From: Streptomyces sp. NBC_00572
Lineage (GTDB): Bacteria > Actinomycetota > Actinomycetes > Streptomycetales > Streptomycetaceae
Length of the DNA stretch: 64,000 bases
Assembly (NCBI RefSeq): GCF_026341815.1
Contig: NZ_JAPENX010000001.1
Coordinates: 3,658,001-3,722,000, forward strand
Reading direction: 5' to 3'
The number at the start of each line of letters is the position of its first letter. Positions within the stretch are counted from its first letter, which is position 1. Positions 63,608-64,000 of the stretch are shown here, piece after piece. The notes under the pieces are model-generated. The model worked only from the letters and a program-made list of their open reading frames with translations, was not told the DNA's origin and did no database searches. The position numbers and the translations under genes were made by a program.

Positions 63608-64000
63608 GTGGACCTGTTCGAGTACCAGGCGAGGGACCTCTTCGCCAAGCACGGTGTACCGGTGCTGGCCGGTGAAGTCATCGACACGCCTGAGGCGGCG
63701 CGCGAGGCCACCGAGCGTCTTGGCGGCAAGTCGGTCGTCAAGGCGCAGGTGAAGGTCGGTGGCCGCGGCAAGGCCGGCGGCGTGAAGCTGGCCGCCAACG
63801 CGGACGAGGCCGTCGCCCGCGCGACGGACATCCTCGGGATGGACATCAAGGGCCACACGGTCCACAAGGTGATGATCGCCGAGCTGTCCCCGGAGATCGA
63901 GGCGGAGTACTACGTCTCGTACCTCCTCGACCGCACCAACCGCACCTTCCTGGCCATGGCCTCGGTGCAGGGCGGCATGGACATCGAGGAGGTCGCGGAG
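63608..64000 (+). CDS. sucC: Succinyl-CoA synthetase beta subunit (partial, 5' part)
   Basis: The first 131 residues are present; the gene runs off the window. The ATP-grasp start [22 protein letters not shown] and the nucleotide-binding [18 protein letters not shown] block identify the beta subunit, which with SucD makes ATP or GTP from succinyl-CoA in the TCA cycle. The GTG start follows AAAAGGGACG. sucD is expected directly downstream. Confidence 0.95.
   Translation, partial: MDLFEYQARDLFAKHGVPVLAGEVIDTPEAAREATERLGGKSVVKAQVKVGGRGKAGGVKLAANADEAVARATDILGMDIKGHTVHKVMIAELSPEIEAEYYVSYLLDRTNRTFLAMASVQGGMDIEEVAE

Overview
The window is high-GC actinobacterial chromosome and almost certainly comes from a Streptomyces. 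It carries whiD, bldM and a ShbA-type sigma factor side by side. It also has a GroEL1 with a histidine-rich tail, GTG starts, and a gene order that I recall from the S. coelicolor core (roughly SCO4761-SCO4808, groES to sucC). That synteny is from memory, not from a search. I see no tRNA, rRNA, CRISPR array, insertion sequence, integrase or obvious pseudogene. Most long ORFs opposite or inside the genes below are codon-bias shadows.

Layout. 0-2.2 kb: groES-groEL1 and a strong terminator. 2.2-6.4 kb: a SnoaL-type protein divergent from a large NACHT/STAND ATPase with helical repeats. 6.4-13.8 kb: a sugar-uptake island with a D-2-hydroxyacid dehydrogenase, two permeases, a binding lipoprotein, a DeoR-headed/LacI-bodied regulator and a divergent DUF2264 protein. 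It has matching operator-like palindromes and is probably an accessory catabolic cluster. 13.8-16.3 kb: SDR, MOSC and LysR genes. 16.4-21.6 kb: development and purine block (whiD, bldM, shbA, guaB, guaB3). 21.7-25.5 kb: a membrane protein, a nucleotide-sugar dehydrogenase homologue lacking its catalytic cysteine, and glpD. 25.7-33.3 kb: three consecutive membrane kinase-family proteins, the middle one a pseudokinase split by a long insertion. 33.4-37 kb: succinate-semialdehyde dehydrogenase and a GMC oxidoreductase. 37.6-39.8 kb: chorismate mutase with a possible leader-peptide attenuator, divergent from guaA. 40-43 kb: class II aldolase, a membrane protein and DoxX. 42.8-46.5 kb: a PspC protein with a divergent PspC-kinase/response-regulator pair resembling the corynebacterial EsrISR envelope-stress system. 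46.6-54.5 kb: NlpC/P60 and M23 cell-wall hydrolases, pcrA, a lipase and an IcmB-type B12 subunit. 54.6-63.2 kb: SWIM and DUF5691 genes opposite a translationally coupled MoxR-DUF5682-vWA operon. The window ends inside sucC.

The best candidate for a poorly described system is the five-gene SWIM/DUF5691/MoxR/DUF5682/vWA block (54.6-63.2 kb). It pairs an AAA+ remodeller and an intact MIDAS adaptor with a DUF5682 protein carrying two histidine motifs reminiscent of the ChaN/TraB/TIKI fold. Next in interest are the catalytic-residue losses (nucleotide-sugar dehydrogenase, GuaB3, pseudokinase), the chorismate mutase leader, the exact sigma-BldN-type promoter of bldM, and the Crp/Rex-like palindrome before sucC.
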